A DNA stretch of 64,000 nt from Camillea tinctor (Eukaryota; Ascomycota; Sordariomycetes; Xylariales; Xylariaceae). A program made the position numbers and the translations under genes. The notes under the pieces were generated by a model. The model ran no database searches, was not told the origin of the DNA, and was given only the letters and a program-made list of their open reading frames with translations. The DNA lies in contig MU394068.1 in the NCBI GenBank assembly GCA_022578605.1, forward strand, positions 124,001-188,000. The letters run 5' to 3'. This document shows, in pieces, positions 47,100 through 59,806 of the stretch; within the stretch, counting starts at the first letter, position 1, and the number at the start of each line of letters is the position of its first letter.

Positions 47100-50000
47100 A
47101 TGGGCTCTCTAGGACCCAATCCACGTTTCCGTAGAATTCAAGGATTCAACACCAAATATGCACCCGCAACAGTAACTCAATATGAGTCGGAGAAAAGTGG
47201 CATGCAAGTTGTCGTGGTAGACCGAAAAGGTCCTAAGATAAACGGATACTTTGCCCTGGCCACTGAGATATTCGATGATTCAGGTGCACCCCATACCCTC
47301 GAGCATTTGGTCTTCATGGGATCCAAAAACTACCACTACAAGGGCCTCTTGGATAAACTAGCTTCGAGAGCATACGGCTCAACGAATGCGTGGACTGCTA
47401 CCGATCATACGGCTTACACCCTGGAAACCGCCGGCTGGGAAGGCTTCGCTCAAACCTTGCCCGTCTACCTGGAACACCTGGTCTTGCCTACAATGACCGA
47501 TGCTGCTTGCTTAACCGAAGTACATCACATCGATGGCGAAGGCAATGATGCCGGCGTTGTGTATTCTGAAATGCAAGGTGTGCAGTATACGAGCACCGAG
47601 CTTATGGACATTAAAGCCCGCCGTCTACTCTACCCAGAGAATGTTGGTTTCAGATACGAAACTGGCGGTATGATGGAGGCCCTGAGAGTCTTGACTCCAG
47701 AGAAGATTAGAGATTTCCACAGGACCATGTATCAACCCCGGAATATGTGCATCATCGTCATCGGAGAAATTGATCATGACAACCTTCTTGAGATATTGGA
47801 AACATTCGAGGACAGTATCAAAGATGACATTCCACCACCTGACGCCCCTTTTCGTAGGCCATGGATAGAATCTGCTCAGCCTCCGCCACTCAAGCAGACT
47901 ACGATCACAACAATAGAGTTCCCGGAAGAAGATGAGTCAACAGGGGACATGGTTGTGGGGTTCTTTGGACCCAACTGCATTGACCAGATCGAGGCCTCAG
48001 CGATGAATGTACTTTTGACATACTTGTGCGGGTCATCAGTTGCAATCCTCGAAAACGTTATGGTTGAAAAGGAGGAGCTTGCTAGCTCAGTCGCATATTG
48101 GTTAGATTCTCGACCTAACAGTGTGGTGTGGTTCCAACCAACCGGGGTCGCAACCGAGAAACTAGCCTTTGTTGAACAACGCTTAATATCCCTGCTCAAG
48201 GAAGTGGCATCCAAGCCGTTGGATATGGCGTATATGAATGAGTGTATTCAGAGGGAAAGGAGGCAGGTGAAGGCACTAGCAGAGGAGTCGGAATCCTTTT
48301 TTGGTAACAACATCATTACGGACTACCTCTTTGGCAGTAGAGACGGCTCGACCCTAAAGGACTTAGAAACTCTCGGCGAATATGAAGTTCTCGAGCGATG
48401 GACAGATGAACAATGGCGGGATTTTCTGAAGAAGTGGATAACTGATGCTCATCACATTTCCATTCTCGCAAAGCCCTCCCTAAAATTAGCCACTAAGCAG
48501 AAGGAGGACGAACTCAGAAGAATCGAGACACGGAAACAAGAATTAGGACCAGATGGGCTGGAGGCACGCCGAAAGCAGCTCGAGGACGCCAAGAAAAAGA
48601 ATGACGTGGAGATACCAGATGCGCTATTGCAGAGATGGCCAGTACCCCCAACGGAATCTATTCACTTCATTCAGTCCCAGACAGCACGTTCTGGCCTGGC
48701 CCGAAAGCTTGGTCTTTATGATAACTCAGCCCAGAAAGTGATCGATCAGGCGCCATCAGGCGCACCACTATTTGTCCAGTTCGAGGATGTACAGACCAAT
48801 TTTGTTCACATAGCTGTTCATGTCGGCATCTCGAAGGTTCCTGTTAAATACAAACCCCTTATGGCGCCGTTTAGTGACAACTTCTTCAATACCCCTATCA
48901 CCCGCAATGGTCAGCGCGTTGGTTTTGAGCAAGTCGTCATGGAGCTGGAGAGAGATACAATAAGCTATGTGCTAGAAAGTGGTACTAAATTCAGTGACTC
49001 GGAAAGCTTTCTGATACGCATGCAGGTGGAGCCTGAGAAGTACGCCACCGCTATTGAATGGATTCGCACCATGATGTTTGATAGCATATTTGACGTTGTA
49101 CGCTTGAAGGCTAGCGTCACAAAACAATTGGCAGACATCCCAGAAGCGAAACGTGACGGGAGAGTCATGGCGAATGAGATAGAAATGGCCCTTCACAACG
49201 ACCCCTCGTCTCTGCTTGTAGCCAAGCGTACACTAGTGAAGGCTGTCTACCTGCGTCGACTCAAGAAGATACTTGAGAATGACCCGGATACCGCCATAGC
49301 CTGGTTTGAAGAGCTCCGAAAATCCGTCTTTACTTTTGACAATATTCGAGTCCTTGTTACGGCAGACCTATCTAACAATAAGCTACCGGATCCTGCTAAA
49401 TCTTGGGACATATTATCTAAGTCGCTTGGCTCTGTGTCCGAGACCGTCTTGCCTATTGTTAAGCCATATACGCTTCTCAATGATGAGGGCCGGAACCCCG
49501 GATCTATCGGGGCTACAATTGTTCCCATGACGGCAATCGATACTTCATATTCTCTTAGCTCCGGCAAGGGATTTACATCATTTACGGATCCCGGTGTTCC
49601 GGCCCTTTTAGTTGCCATTCAGTATCTGGAAACTGTAGAGGGTACCCTCTGGAATGCCGTGCGCGGCAACGGACTGGCCTATGGTGTCTATTTCGCCAAG
49701 GAGCTTGACGGTGGATACCTGCACTATAAAGTATACAGATCTCCCCTAGCAGCGAAAGCTATCGCCGCGGCACGAGATGCAATTGCAGCCTTAGTAAACG
49801 GCACTGTGGCTTTTGAGAAGCCAATGATCGAGGGTGCTATTAGCCAGCTCGTCATGGCCATGGCAGACGAGCAGGCCACTATGGCTACGGCGGCAGTGCA
49901 GAACTACGTCACTGGCACAGTGAGGGGCCTGGAGCAGGATCACAGTATTAAGATGCTAGCGAAGGTGAGGGCGGTTACCGTAGAGGACATCAAGGATGCT

Positions 50001-50350
50001 CTAAAGACCTGGATTCTCCCGCTATTTGAGCCGGGAAAGAGCAATATTGTGGTATGTTGCGCGAACGTTATGGTAGAGGTAAGTCTTTTTAGTACGTCCC
50101 TATGTCTATAATATGCCCGTGAAGAAGCAAAGGTGGGGGCTGGATACTAACGTGTTTTATGCAGAAAATGGAAAAGGAGCTTCAGGAAATGGGCTACAAG
50201 ACCCAGGTCAAGCAACTGTCCGACTTTCACGACGATTACGGACTTGCGGCCCCAGAAGGCGAAGAAGATGATGAGGAAGATGAAGATGACGATGACGATG
50301 AAGAGGGATCCGATGGCTCGGAGGGGTCTTTTGAATCAGAGGAAGAGTAG
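47100..50350 (+). CDS. M16 family zinc metallopeptidase (YOL098C/SDD3-like)
   Basis: Two exons, 47100-50078 and 50165-50350 (GTAAGT donor, TATGCAG acceptor, phase 0), give 1,054 residues. The inverted zinc site is HTLEH (65-69) within DDSGAPHTLEHLVFMGSKNY. Further family marks are NAWTATDHTAYTLETAGWEG, EVHHIDGEGNDAGVVYSEMQ and FRYETGGMMEALRVLTPEKI. The length and these blocks fit the large pitrilysin-type fungal proteins related to yeast YOL098C, distinct from insulin-degrading enzyme and mitochondrial processing peptidase. A protease role on peptides is inferred; substrate and location are unknown. The last exon adds a strongly acidic tail (Asp/Glu runs). An in-frame ATG at 47010 would add 30 residues with no family support, so 47100 (MGSLGPNPRFRRIQGF) is preferred. 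Confidence 0.92.
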
Positions 50351-51054
50351 ACGATGTTGCTTAGATAGGTTGGATGGGTAGTGCGGAATTTAAGCTATAC
50401 AGGGTATAAACGGGGAAGAGGAAAGCGGAGGAATGGAGTAAAATAGGTAGATATCTATTCGACACTGATACCAGTCAGTGATAGCATGGTGAGGAAGATG
50501 GGGAAACAAGGTAACTTAGAGACGATCTCCTGCAAATCAATAGATTTCGTTGGTGAAACTGCGTGTGTCCCTAGGTCAAGAACTTTCTCCCTCAGTTTCT
50601 GTGGTATGGAGTATCGGACTATGGTAACGTACCTGCCTTGTAGGGGAAAGGGGTAGGTTGATAAAGTTGAGTTGATTTTGATTTGTGTATGAGGAGCCTT
50701 ATGCTGTGCAACAAATGGGGGCTTCAAACGATAACTTATGCGTAATAGTAACTCCTCATATTACGAACGATAGTGCCTAAGGGGTTGATCTAGTTTAGAC
50801 GTTAAGACTGCAACAAGGCAATGTACTCCGTAGAAGTGGGCTGATATAAAAGAATAACAACGGGCCACAGTCGTAGCCCCCATTCTTATAACGCCACATC
50901 GTGGCGGGACTAAGCCAAGGCAATACTTCTCCCTTCCCCCTTTTCTCTAGCTCAGTTGCTCTATCTCCCGTAGCAGCACCAGGCTAGCGTCATTTGTACA
51001 CAGAACAGAATCTTCCTCTCCATCCTCTCCTCCCCTCTCCTTTTAATCCACCCC
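50351..51054. other. Intergenic, no gene recognised
   Basis: Convergent 3' regions of the M16 gene and the acidic ORF. The minus ORF at 50455-50727 has no features. Confidence 0.5.
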
Positions 51055-51474
51055 CTAAACCGCCCCCTCGCTCCCACCCCCATGCCCGCCCCCATGCCCA
51101 CTCCCATCCTTCCCATCGTCCCCGCTCCGATCCCCGCGCTTCACGTCCTGCAGCGAGCACGGCTGCTCGCTGTCCACGATATCCTCGCTGTCGTCGCGCT
51201 CCGCCGGGATCGGCGTGTACGTCAGCGGGTTGGCGGAGGGCGTGTCGTCCGTGCCGTCGTCGTATACCGTCGAGTGCCCGAACCCCCCGCCGTAGCCGTA
51301 CGAGTCTTCGTCTTCGTCGTCTTCCTCTTCCTCTTCCTCTTCTTGGGCTCTGCGTTTTTCGGAGGGGGAGGGCGGAGGCGAGGGAGGCGGCTCGGGGGGT
51401 GGCGCGTCGTCGTTGGTGGCGACTGCTTTGCCTTTGCCCTTGTCGTTGTTGGACGGGGGTGGTGGGCTGGACAT
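51055..51474 (-). CDS. Hypothetical acidic, proline-rich protein
   Basis: A 139-codon ORF starting MSSPPPPSNNDKGKGKAV. It is composed of a Pro/Lys N-terminus, a run of Glu/Asp (EEEEEEEDDEDEDS), YGYGGGFGHSTVYDDGTDD, and a Gly/His-rich end. No domain is recognised and the whole is predicted disordered. The composition is GC-rich compared with its flanks and a GC-rich overlapping ORF runs on the plus strand, so coding direction rests on the better start context and sensible composition of the minus frame. It may have upstream non-coding exons, since a TTTTCCAG acceptor-like site lies ~120 nt before the ATG. Real gene status is moderate. Confidence 0.5.
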   Translation of the reverse strand: MSSPPPPSNNDKGKGKAVATNDDAPPPEPPPSPPPSPSEKRRAQEEEEEEEDDEDEDSYGYGGGFGHSTVYDDGTDDTPSANPLTYTPIPAERDDSEDIVDSEQPCSLQDVKRGDRSGDDGKDGSGHGGGHGGGSEGAV

Positions 51475-53179
51475 CGGTGAGTGGTTGTTTGGGATTTTGG
51501 CTAACGAGGTTGGTGGGAGAAGTGTGTCTGGTGGTGTAGCGCGACGGGAGCCGAGGTTGGGGATGGATTGGGCCTGTAGAGGATACCACGGATGGCCCTG
51601 GAAAAGGAGAAGGGGGTCGTAAATTTATAGACTTGGGGATCTGGAGCTTGACGGTAGTCGTAAGTGAAGCACGTGGTCCTATTTTTATTACTTCTCTTCT
51701 TTGAGCCGTAGTGTAACTCGTCGTCTGGTCCATGCTCATACGACACGAGAGCTCGTGAACCTCTGTATACTGTTTGCCCCGACATTTGCGGAGGATCCTT
51801 GCGGCACGAAGAGGAGAAAAAAGTAGTTTCGTGAGGCAAAGGCGAACTAGTTCAGACTAGCAACGTAGTTCCTTGTGTATTGGGTGATAATATCGCCACC
51901 TCTATTTCTTGTTGGTGTAAATGTCTAGATCCCTAACACACAAGCCGGGTTATCATAACGCTTCTTTGAGCCTGAGGCGGAGATATTTTCAGAACCTTTG
52001 ACCTCTTCGTGAGATGATGAGTTTAGTGATAGGTGGCCTGTTCGCCCCTTTACATTATATTGTGGTACCTATAACCAAAGGGGGCAGGAATGGGGGTACA
52101 TGAAACGGAATACAGATTTAGTTATTTCACCCAGTACGACTAGAGTAACCCTAATTACACTCCTAGTTGACTCTTAAGCCGTTTGCGTGTATGGCTATGG
52201 TAGACAATCAAGAACTTCGGTACTTAGACTCTTGTTCAGGAACTTATACCTATTAGTGTCTGCAATATCGATCAGCATTAAATCAGGAACTCGCCATAGA
52301 GTATCACATGATGTTTTTTCATCATATAGTTGCGGTAGCTATTTTGCTGAACACAGAGGAGTCTTATGTACGTATTCAAGGAGCTTTCATGGACAGCAAA
52401 CACACAAATTCGTCACTCTGCTTGCCAATAATTACTTCTGCCTTTTTTCTTGTATTTATGTAAAATTCAGGTTGGTGGATTGTTACAACCAACCTAAAAG
52501 CATAAATAGGAAGTAAGTTACACTACGTCGTAGGGTGAAGTGGCATTGTGGATGTGAGAAACAATTTTCGCAGTTGTGTACTTATTAGCAGATGCAAGTG
52601 ATGGCAAGATATCCTTAGCTGAACCTAGGGTGGATGTCCTTGTGATATGTGAGTTGTACATCTGAGATAATTGTTGTGGTATGGTGTTGCTAACACACTA
52701 TGATACTATACTATTACATGTAGGTATATATATATATATATATCGGGCTTATACCCTCCTCAAGATTCTCTCCCAGACTAATACACTTCATCCTTTCCCT
52801 TCACTATTATCTCAGTCCAATAATTACGAGTCTTATTGTAGAGCCAAAACTCGAATGTCATTGATTCAATATTAAATTCGAACGTCACCGATGAGTTGGC
52901 TGTGCTGAGACCTGGTGCTGTCTACACCTGGCCCAACGCTATCATGTTCAGAGCCCATCGACCCTACCTGCTCCTCATCTAGCTCACATCCTAGACTATC
53001 TGTATCCGGCTCAAGATATCGGATTAGTTCTTCTAATGCCCTCTTACGAAGTTGTTTCGGTGTCGAATCCATTGGTTGCTCAGGCATCTCAATACCGGTA
53101 TGATGTGTCTTGAGGAGCCCTATCAAGGAATGTTCCTCGTCTTGTGCCGCCGGCCTTTTAGCTGCTCTCAAGCCCTTGC
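51475..53179. other. Intergenic with (TA)n tract
   Basis: No supported gene. A (TA)n microsatellite spans 52725-52743. The minus frame at 52872-53171 is acidic (EELIRYLEPDTDSLGCELDE) and may be a tail of the neighbouring DUF2235 relic, but the frame connection is broken. Confidence 0.4.
52725..52743. repeat. (TA)n microsatellite
   Basis: About nine perfect TA units in non-coding DNA. Confidence 0.9.
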
Positions 53180-54680
53180 TTTCTCTAAAATTTCGAAGTA
53201 GTGCTGATCTAGGCCATCCTTTCTATTGCTCGAGCCTCCGATATTCTGTCCCCTGGTGTACTACAGACCCAGCCATTACAGTTCGTTTTGACGAGCTGTG
53301 TCATATGGATAGTCTTCGTTGATCGTATACACCTTCTCAAGCGGCCCATGGGTTTTTCTCCAGCATCTCTTAGCACTAATATATTTATAGCCTTTAAGAA
53401 TCTGTGCTGAGAAATGCGCGACTTGGGACAACGGTTCGCTTGGGCATCGAGGTTTGTGAGAGGTGCTGGAGCCTTGGCATGGAAATAGCAGGTGTTGTCG
53501 CGGGCTTCTCCCCCTCGCCCACCAGATAGACCGAAATGAGTCCTCAACTTTGCCTATGGAGAGCTGTTAGTTCTATCGCTTGAGAAGTTACGGTAAATGA
53601 CATAAATGAATGTGTTAACCACCTTTGCTAAAGACGTGGCATTCCATGTCCTCAAAAGAAAGCTTCTGGGTCTTCTTCCCGCCAAGAAGCCCAATTCTTT
53701 GCGTTTCTGTGACCCTAGGATCCCAGAAGCTTAGGAGAATGCTGTGATCGAATCTGGCAGCACAGACACTCATCACTTGTGATACCATCCATAACAAACT
53801 AACAGTTGCAAGCCCAGGATCAGCATTGCTTAATGGTTGCTTCTTTCTCATCTCCCTTGTCCTCACGCTCTCTCCAAAGGACAGGTTGAAAATCAGCCCG
53901 TGCTTCATGGAGTGTCGCGGCATGAAAAGCATTATCCAACATTTTAGGAACCTTGTCTTGTGGATCAGGGAAAATTCAGGAGACCACAATGAACTTACAC
54001 AGTCCCACTCGCCACAGACCTTTATCTTAGTTTCGAAAAGCAATTTTCCACTCTTGAGACGTGCCACATTATCTTCCAATCTAGTCCTTTTCTTATTCGA
54101 GAAGTTCCGTTTCTCTTGAGATAAAAATTCATCTTTCTATCTCTTAAAGAGTTCCGGTAGAAAAGGCAAAGCCTTCCGCCGTAAAAGGCCAACACGGCTG
54201 ATAAAAGAAGCAAGACATCTGACAGTGTATGCGCCACGAGAGAACCCGATCAGTATAATCTCATCTTTCCGATCCCTGAGGTTGTAGTTGAGACAGAGGA
54301 AGTAGTAAGCATTCAATATATTGCTGGTAATACCTATCACATTAGTCAACCAGGATCATATATGATAGCGAAACAGTTATTTTGAGAGTATATATTTAAC
54401 AGATACCGTGCCACCACCCAAAAACTTATTATATCGGCCACCTAGCTGCTGTCCCATTGCAGGTATGTCTAGAATCCAGTCAATAATCGACTTTGGCATC
54501 GCACTTGTGTTGTCAGGCTTAGAACCGATGCCACTGGCATAATAGACAACCTGTATGGTACCATCCATGTCTTTTGGCGCGACAGCGTGCAAACCTCGCA
54601 ACATTTGTTAGAGGATTATTGGTTCCAATTGCATTCTGCCAGGTGCCGTCACAGCAAATGAATATATATATATATATATT
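53180..54680 (-). pseudogene. Decayed DUF2235 (Tle1-like phospholipase/hydrolase) gene
   Basis: Reading the minus strand: ICCDGTWQNAIGTNNPLTNV (the family's N-terminal signature) lies directly after a (TA)n tract. A frameshift near 54584 leads to KDMDGTIQVVYYASGIGSKP and LGGRYNKFLGGGT. After a probable intron comes NILNAYYFLCLNYNLRDRKD, then IILIGFSRGAYTVRCLASFI, which contains the nucleophile elbow GFSRG. A TAG (54137-54139) follows ELFKR, then KVPKMLDNAFHAATLHEARA and DFQPVLW. The region that should carry the WFxGxHxDVGGG block is missing, with a frameshift. GLATVSLLWMVSQ and a degraded C-terminus follow. DUF2235 proteins are alpha/beta hydrolases related to Tle1 phospholipases; fungal members are uncharacterised. 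At least four lesions make this a pseudogene. Confidence 0.75.
54662..54679. repeat. (TA)n microsatellite at the 5' end of the DUF2235 relic
   Basis: About nine TA units lie immediately before the codons for ICCDGTW and after an open frame in a different phase (…DTGDQRIK then IYIYIY). The tract therefore sits exactly at a change of reading frame. Confidence 0.8.
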
Positions 54681-54935
54681 TTGATTCTTTGGTCGCCAGT
54701 ATCACTCGTTGAATGCACAGCCATCTGCGAAGAAGTGCATTCTTGTCTTTTTAACACATGCTCTTGGATTGAGTCACCACGCCATAAGTATTTAAGATGT
54801 TCTAGGTCCGCCAGATCATGTTCGCGTTCATTGATCGGGTATTCGCCTCGAATGGGTTGCCATAGATTTGGACTAGCACTATTGTCCTGGCTTGTCCTTC
54901 CAGAGCCGGGCTCTGAGCCCAAAGATTTCATGTCG

Positions 54936-56115
54936 TTTAGAAATTATCCATAGCATTTAGTTATCAAGTACTTGCGCAGGACGAGAAGATGTGAGGAAAA
55001 GGCTCTGCGGCTGAATGAAGCAGATTCTCGGTAATATTAATACAAAGTTGATGACAGTACTAGTGCAAAGCCTCATAGATAGCAGGATATATCTATACTA
55101 TCAACACTTCTGATTTATCAGGTTGATCTTCAAGCAGGCTGCGTATTTTTCATGCCGGGTGTCATCAAACTACGTAACACTCATGTATGGAGTAATCTTC
55201 GAGGATGCAGATAGGGATCGATACGACTGTGGCCTCATATTTTCTCATATCCCACAAGATGATTGGCAGTACCAACGACGTGTGGCTGCATTGTCACGTC
55301 CGATTGTTGTCTTTTATTTGCTTAACACGATCTTTATACATGCCTAGGCAGGTAGGTATAAGTAAATGAGTTGTTGGTTAATCATTTTGATACGATGACA
55401 AAGCGAGGATTCGGTTCCTTCGCGAGCTCCAACCCTCTGACAACTCCCTAGCGGAAATAAACTGATGGCAAAACCCAGGCAGATTCACAGTTAGGTATTC
55501 CGAGTAAAAGGAGTGGGACTGCCCTAAAGATGTATTATAAGGCGACGTTTAAATTAATTTACCAAAATTCAATTTTCCGAGCAGTATGATCCGGGAGGTA
55601 TTTCCCTTTTTTTTAAGATCATGGTGGAGATTATGCACCTAGGTATACACTATAGATCAGGATATTATAAAGAGTTTCTAAAACACTAAGTTAGACCAAA
55701 TCGCATGGCTCTAGCTTTCTAGTAGTATGGATGTAGAAAGAGGGGGATTCTCTTGTGTGTTGCAAAATGGCCACCAATTACAAGAGCAATAGGTATAGGG
55801 AGGCTGAAGTTCTTAAAACCAATCATATACTAACACGGAATATCAATTTATTAACATCTCAAAGTAAAAATCTAAGGAATGTAACTAGGTGGTAATTTTG
55901 ACCCTCTCAAGGAGTACACCCTTAAGGGGCTCCTAGCAACAACATGCGCCGCCCCTATCAACGTCGGTATATGGATAACAGGTATTCAATGAAGGACGCG
56001 GGCGCTTATATCATAACTTGGCGCAAGGAAATCATTCTTTCTTTTAGCCTGAAACGACAAATTCCGCGGTCGCCTTTTGCCATTCTAGTTTTTCTTTTCG
56101 CCCCTCCTTACGAGC
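54936..56115. other. AT-rich intergenic DNA, no gene recognised
   Basis: Short ORFs only. No repeat structure was recognised by eye. Confidence 0.5.
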
Positions 56116-57305
56116 TTACATGTCCATGTCACCCATACCGGGGAGAGCGGGTAGCCCTATTAACGCCAGGTTATTAGCTCATGACAAACAAAAAACCTGA
56201 TTTCCAGGGAGTGGACTTACATGAGTCGATGTCCTCGTCGACGGTGTTGGGGACTGTGCACTGGTTCATTTGCGTGACGGCCTGCGACGCAAGGGGGTTT
56301 CCGTTCTCGCAGGCGTTGAACATGCAGCCCGAGTCCATAGCGCGCTGTAGCGAGTCGCCCTTCCAGCCGAAGACGTAGTCGGCGTGGGTGCCGTAGCCCT
56401 TGTTGTCACCGTAGCTCAGAGTGAAGGGCTGCGAACCGTCAGTGGGCCACATGTTGTTGAACTGGGTCGTGTCCCAGAGCGTCTCGTAGGCGACCTGTGG
56501 CACGCGGATAGGGTGCGATGCCGGGCATGGTCCTGAGTTCTGGAACGCGTCGTTGACTGTGTTGTACATGTGCGATTGGTGGTCGGGGCTATCGAGGTTC
56601 TTGCCGTCCCAGCATCTAGATAATTATCGTCAGCGACTTCAAAAAGTGAGGACAAAGGGGGGAAGCAACTCACGCAGGGAAATGGTGGACAGTCATGATG
56701 CCACCAACACATGGCTCCGTGGGAAAATCATCGAGCTCGGGGAATCGTGTTCCTTTGTCTTGCAAGCACACAAACTTGAGACCCTTTCCAAATTTGGATT
56801 CGGCCGTTGGGCTACCGATGGTCATTCGGAACCCCTATCACCTTTTGTAAGTATTGTTGAGTTTCCCTTATTATCAGCCACATGGTATACTTACTGGTTG
56901 GAAGGCAGTGATCTTTTGGTTGCCGTTGTTGAAGAAGTCTTGCTGTGTGTAGTAGATCGTCATTCCGCCGTTAATGCCGTTGGGTAAGGCAGTGTTTTGC
57001 ATGATTGGTACACGCTTGTATGATCCGTTCGTGTGCTTGAAGAACATGACGGCCGTCCAGTAGTTTGAGAAGTCCTCCGAGAACGTGCACGTCGTGCAGG
57101 TACCCTTTTCGCCGATGTCTCCATCTTCAGGTAACATAGATGCATTAAAGGCATTTCCGCCTACGATCTGGTGGAGATGGGATGAAGGAGCTCTTCCTGG
57201 CTCGACGAGTGGATCGAGGCGCTGGATGGTCAACGTCGAACATCCAAATCGTAGGGCGGCCTGAGTAGGCACAGCCAACGCGAACGCAAACAGAAGTCCT
57301 TTCAT
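56116..57305 (-). CDS. DUF1996 secreted protein
   Basis: Four exons (minus): 57305-56895, 56834-56674, 56615-56221 and 56156-56116. Phases agree and give 335 residues. The start MKGLLFAFALAVPTQAA is a signal peptide. The DUF1996 domain (PF09362) follows: LRFGCSTLTIQRLDPLVEPG, then HLHQIVGGNAFN, TCTFSEDFSNYWTAVMFF, GGIMTVHHFPACWDGKNLDS and ASHPIRVPQVAYETLWDTTQ. The last exon is only 41 nt and adds WLPALPGMGDMDM, the expected family ending (WLPxLPG). DUF1996 proteins are extracellular or cell-wall-associated fungal proteins of unknown function, sometimes fused to WSC domains. No WSC domain is present here. The gene is intact, with an AT-rich flank on both sides. Cysteines occur in conserved pairs, suggesting disulfides. 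Confidence 0.93.
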
Positions 57306-59806
57306 CTTTGTTGATGGATATGGAGACTGGTGATGTTGTTTCTGGCGACGAGAAAAAGTTGTCGAAAGTTGATGCGGTTCTGGTCAGGTATAGATATGCG
57401 TCTTCATGGTGCCCCTATCCTTCCATGTCATAGTATATGCCGATGACCGACTACCCGAGGCTGGGTAATGGTCTATTGTGCCTATTTAGCATGCATCCAT
57501 TTTTTTCATTTGTTCAGGGCTCGGCGCCTGATGAGGTCCAATCCGGGGATCCCGCCTCCGCATTTCCCATATTAGTTTTCCAGGGTGTTGCTTCGGCAAT
57601 AAAGGGGGACCTGGAAATATATTGATAGTAGCTACTAGAAACTGGCTTCCATAATTACTCGTGCATGTTGACATCGTATATAGGGCATATTTGCAGACGC
57701 GTGATAGAAAGAGGCCGCAGGTGGTTCCGCATCGTGACCATGATGGCTTGCTAGACGTCATTGTACCGTGTACGATATATTGCAGCTATGAAATTCTTTC
57801 TTCGTTTGAAGCTCCCATAGGTCGAACAAGTTGTCTCATTGCATGAAGCATGTCCCCCTAATAATCGACAATCTCTATGTTGGTTGGAAAGGCAGGGTGG
57901 TACAGTCATTGCTACGGTTCTGGGTCAAGAATAGATTGCTTAACTCATCAAAATCTCTGATTTCCAGGCAAGTTCTCGATGTAGATTGAGACCTCGAATT
58001 ATAATCCGGTCTTGTCCCTCCCGTATCAGGGTATCAGGTACCCAATCTATGGATCTCTCTTCGTCGAAAATACCATCGTACTCTATACTAGTATCAACAA
58101 CCAAGAGCTATGCCAAGTCCGAAGAAAACTCCCGATGCGGTATTTATGGAAAGAATATACCACAGAATTGTATCGGACAAATGGATAAGACGTTTCCGAT
58201 GGTTATTGCACTTTCTTGTGTACGTGCGGACACAAACCCGCATCAATACGAACCCGGCAAGTGAGCAAACCAAAACCCTCGACGGCAAGGCTTCATCATC
58301 GTGGTCAGAGCTAAAGCACGGAGTAGAATAATGAGTATCTTAGAATCAGCTAAGTTAGAATACTATAGAAACCCGTGTGTAACTACTTTGGACAGCAAAT
58401 CTGACTGAAGATCTAGGTGTGGAAGAAAGGGGTGGAGGAGAGCCTCGATAGTACTAATTTTGAACCTCGCCGGCCATATCTAGTTAAACTATTCTAAGAA
58501 GAAAGGTATGGATATATTATATCCAAGTAGAAAGCCGGTCATGAGAAGTCATCACTGCTAGCCCCTTTATAACTACTAAAAGTGTAATATAAACCTGTAA
58601 TTGCATATGTAAGAAGTCACCCGGTCGTGCTGCATGGGATGCTTAGGTAAAGTATTTTGCGCTCACCAGCATGGAGCATATCATAAAATACCATAATGCC
58701 CAGCAAATAGTTCAAATTTTGGCATTTAACAGCAGTTGGAATACCACGCTTGGCTAGGTAAGTAATAACGACCTGCCCGGAAGCATGGAGTGCATTGGCC
58801 AATACCTCTCCAAATGAAGACATCAGTCTTCTTCAAACTGTGTCAATTTGGAACAATGGCGATTAGACCATATAATGAACTATTTTCTTTCCCAGTCAAA
58901 CTGGGAATTAGAAGAATGGATCAAGTTTTATGCTGGCACGTGAACACTAAGAGAATCAAATGTTACCAACCAGCTCCGAACACATAGAATGTATGCCTGA
59001 AACTTAATATATACAATGCAGACCGTTATTAAATGAGTCAGATATATCAGGCTCAAAGAACAAAGAGAGGCCCTGAGATATATAGCCTTACTTGTTTTCC
59101 AAGCCTTACCCTAGTTCATATATGTAAGCTGAGATCAGGCGTCATATCTAGGTTCCATCCCTACCTAACCTTTCAAACCTCCTAACCCAAAGTTTTCACA
59201 AGAATTCTCTTTGCACATTCGTACAATTTCTTCACATTCATCTTTGTTCAAAGACTTATACTCAATATCTACTTGCCAGCTAAAATAGGAAAGAAGTACT
59301 GTTTTGACTGTGCTAGTTGAAAGATAATATTTATTTGCATAAGTAGATATTATCCTTACAATATGAGATCGTGTTGGAAACCTCCTAACATGTGAGGTTA
59401 AGATAGTCGCGTAGTTCGGCTCAAATTGCCCATTGTCAGCCAACTTAGGACTTCACAGGAACAAGAACCAGCCCGCAATTATTACAATATCATAACAACC
59501 GGAAAAGGGTCAAGACAAACACTGATATTCCATGTAGCCCTAGATCCAGAATACAGTCGATAGTTTTATGTATCACTCATTACTCATAAAACCGGTAAAA
59601 CTCGTGTAAAGGTAGACAAGTCTCAGAGCACATGTGTTTGTCTGATTGACTCGTGACTATTTAGTTCTGAGAATATTAATATCGAGATCATGCGGACCAT
59701 ATGAACCACGTTTGTACTAAGTCCTATATACCTCGGTAGTTAAATCTACAATTCAAAGAAATTCTCTTTACGCTACTTAGAAATCTAAATTCTAAATGAC
59801 AATCAG
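57306..59806. other. AT-rich intergenic DNA, no gene recognised
   Basis: This 2.5-kb gap holds the promoter of the DUF1996 gene at its left end. Small ORFs (57986-58264, 58110-58331, 59165-59443 minus) are AT-rich, without domains or splice partners. The last (92 codons, ending KENSCENFGLGGLKG) is the most protein-like but is unsupported. Confidence 0.45.

Noticed and set aside
50994..51539. 181-codon plus-strand ORF rich in Pro/Arg/Ser
   Set aside because: It is antisense to the acidic minus-strand ORF, has the composition expected of a GC-rich shadow frame, and shows no domain or splice support.
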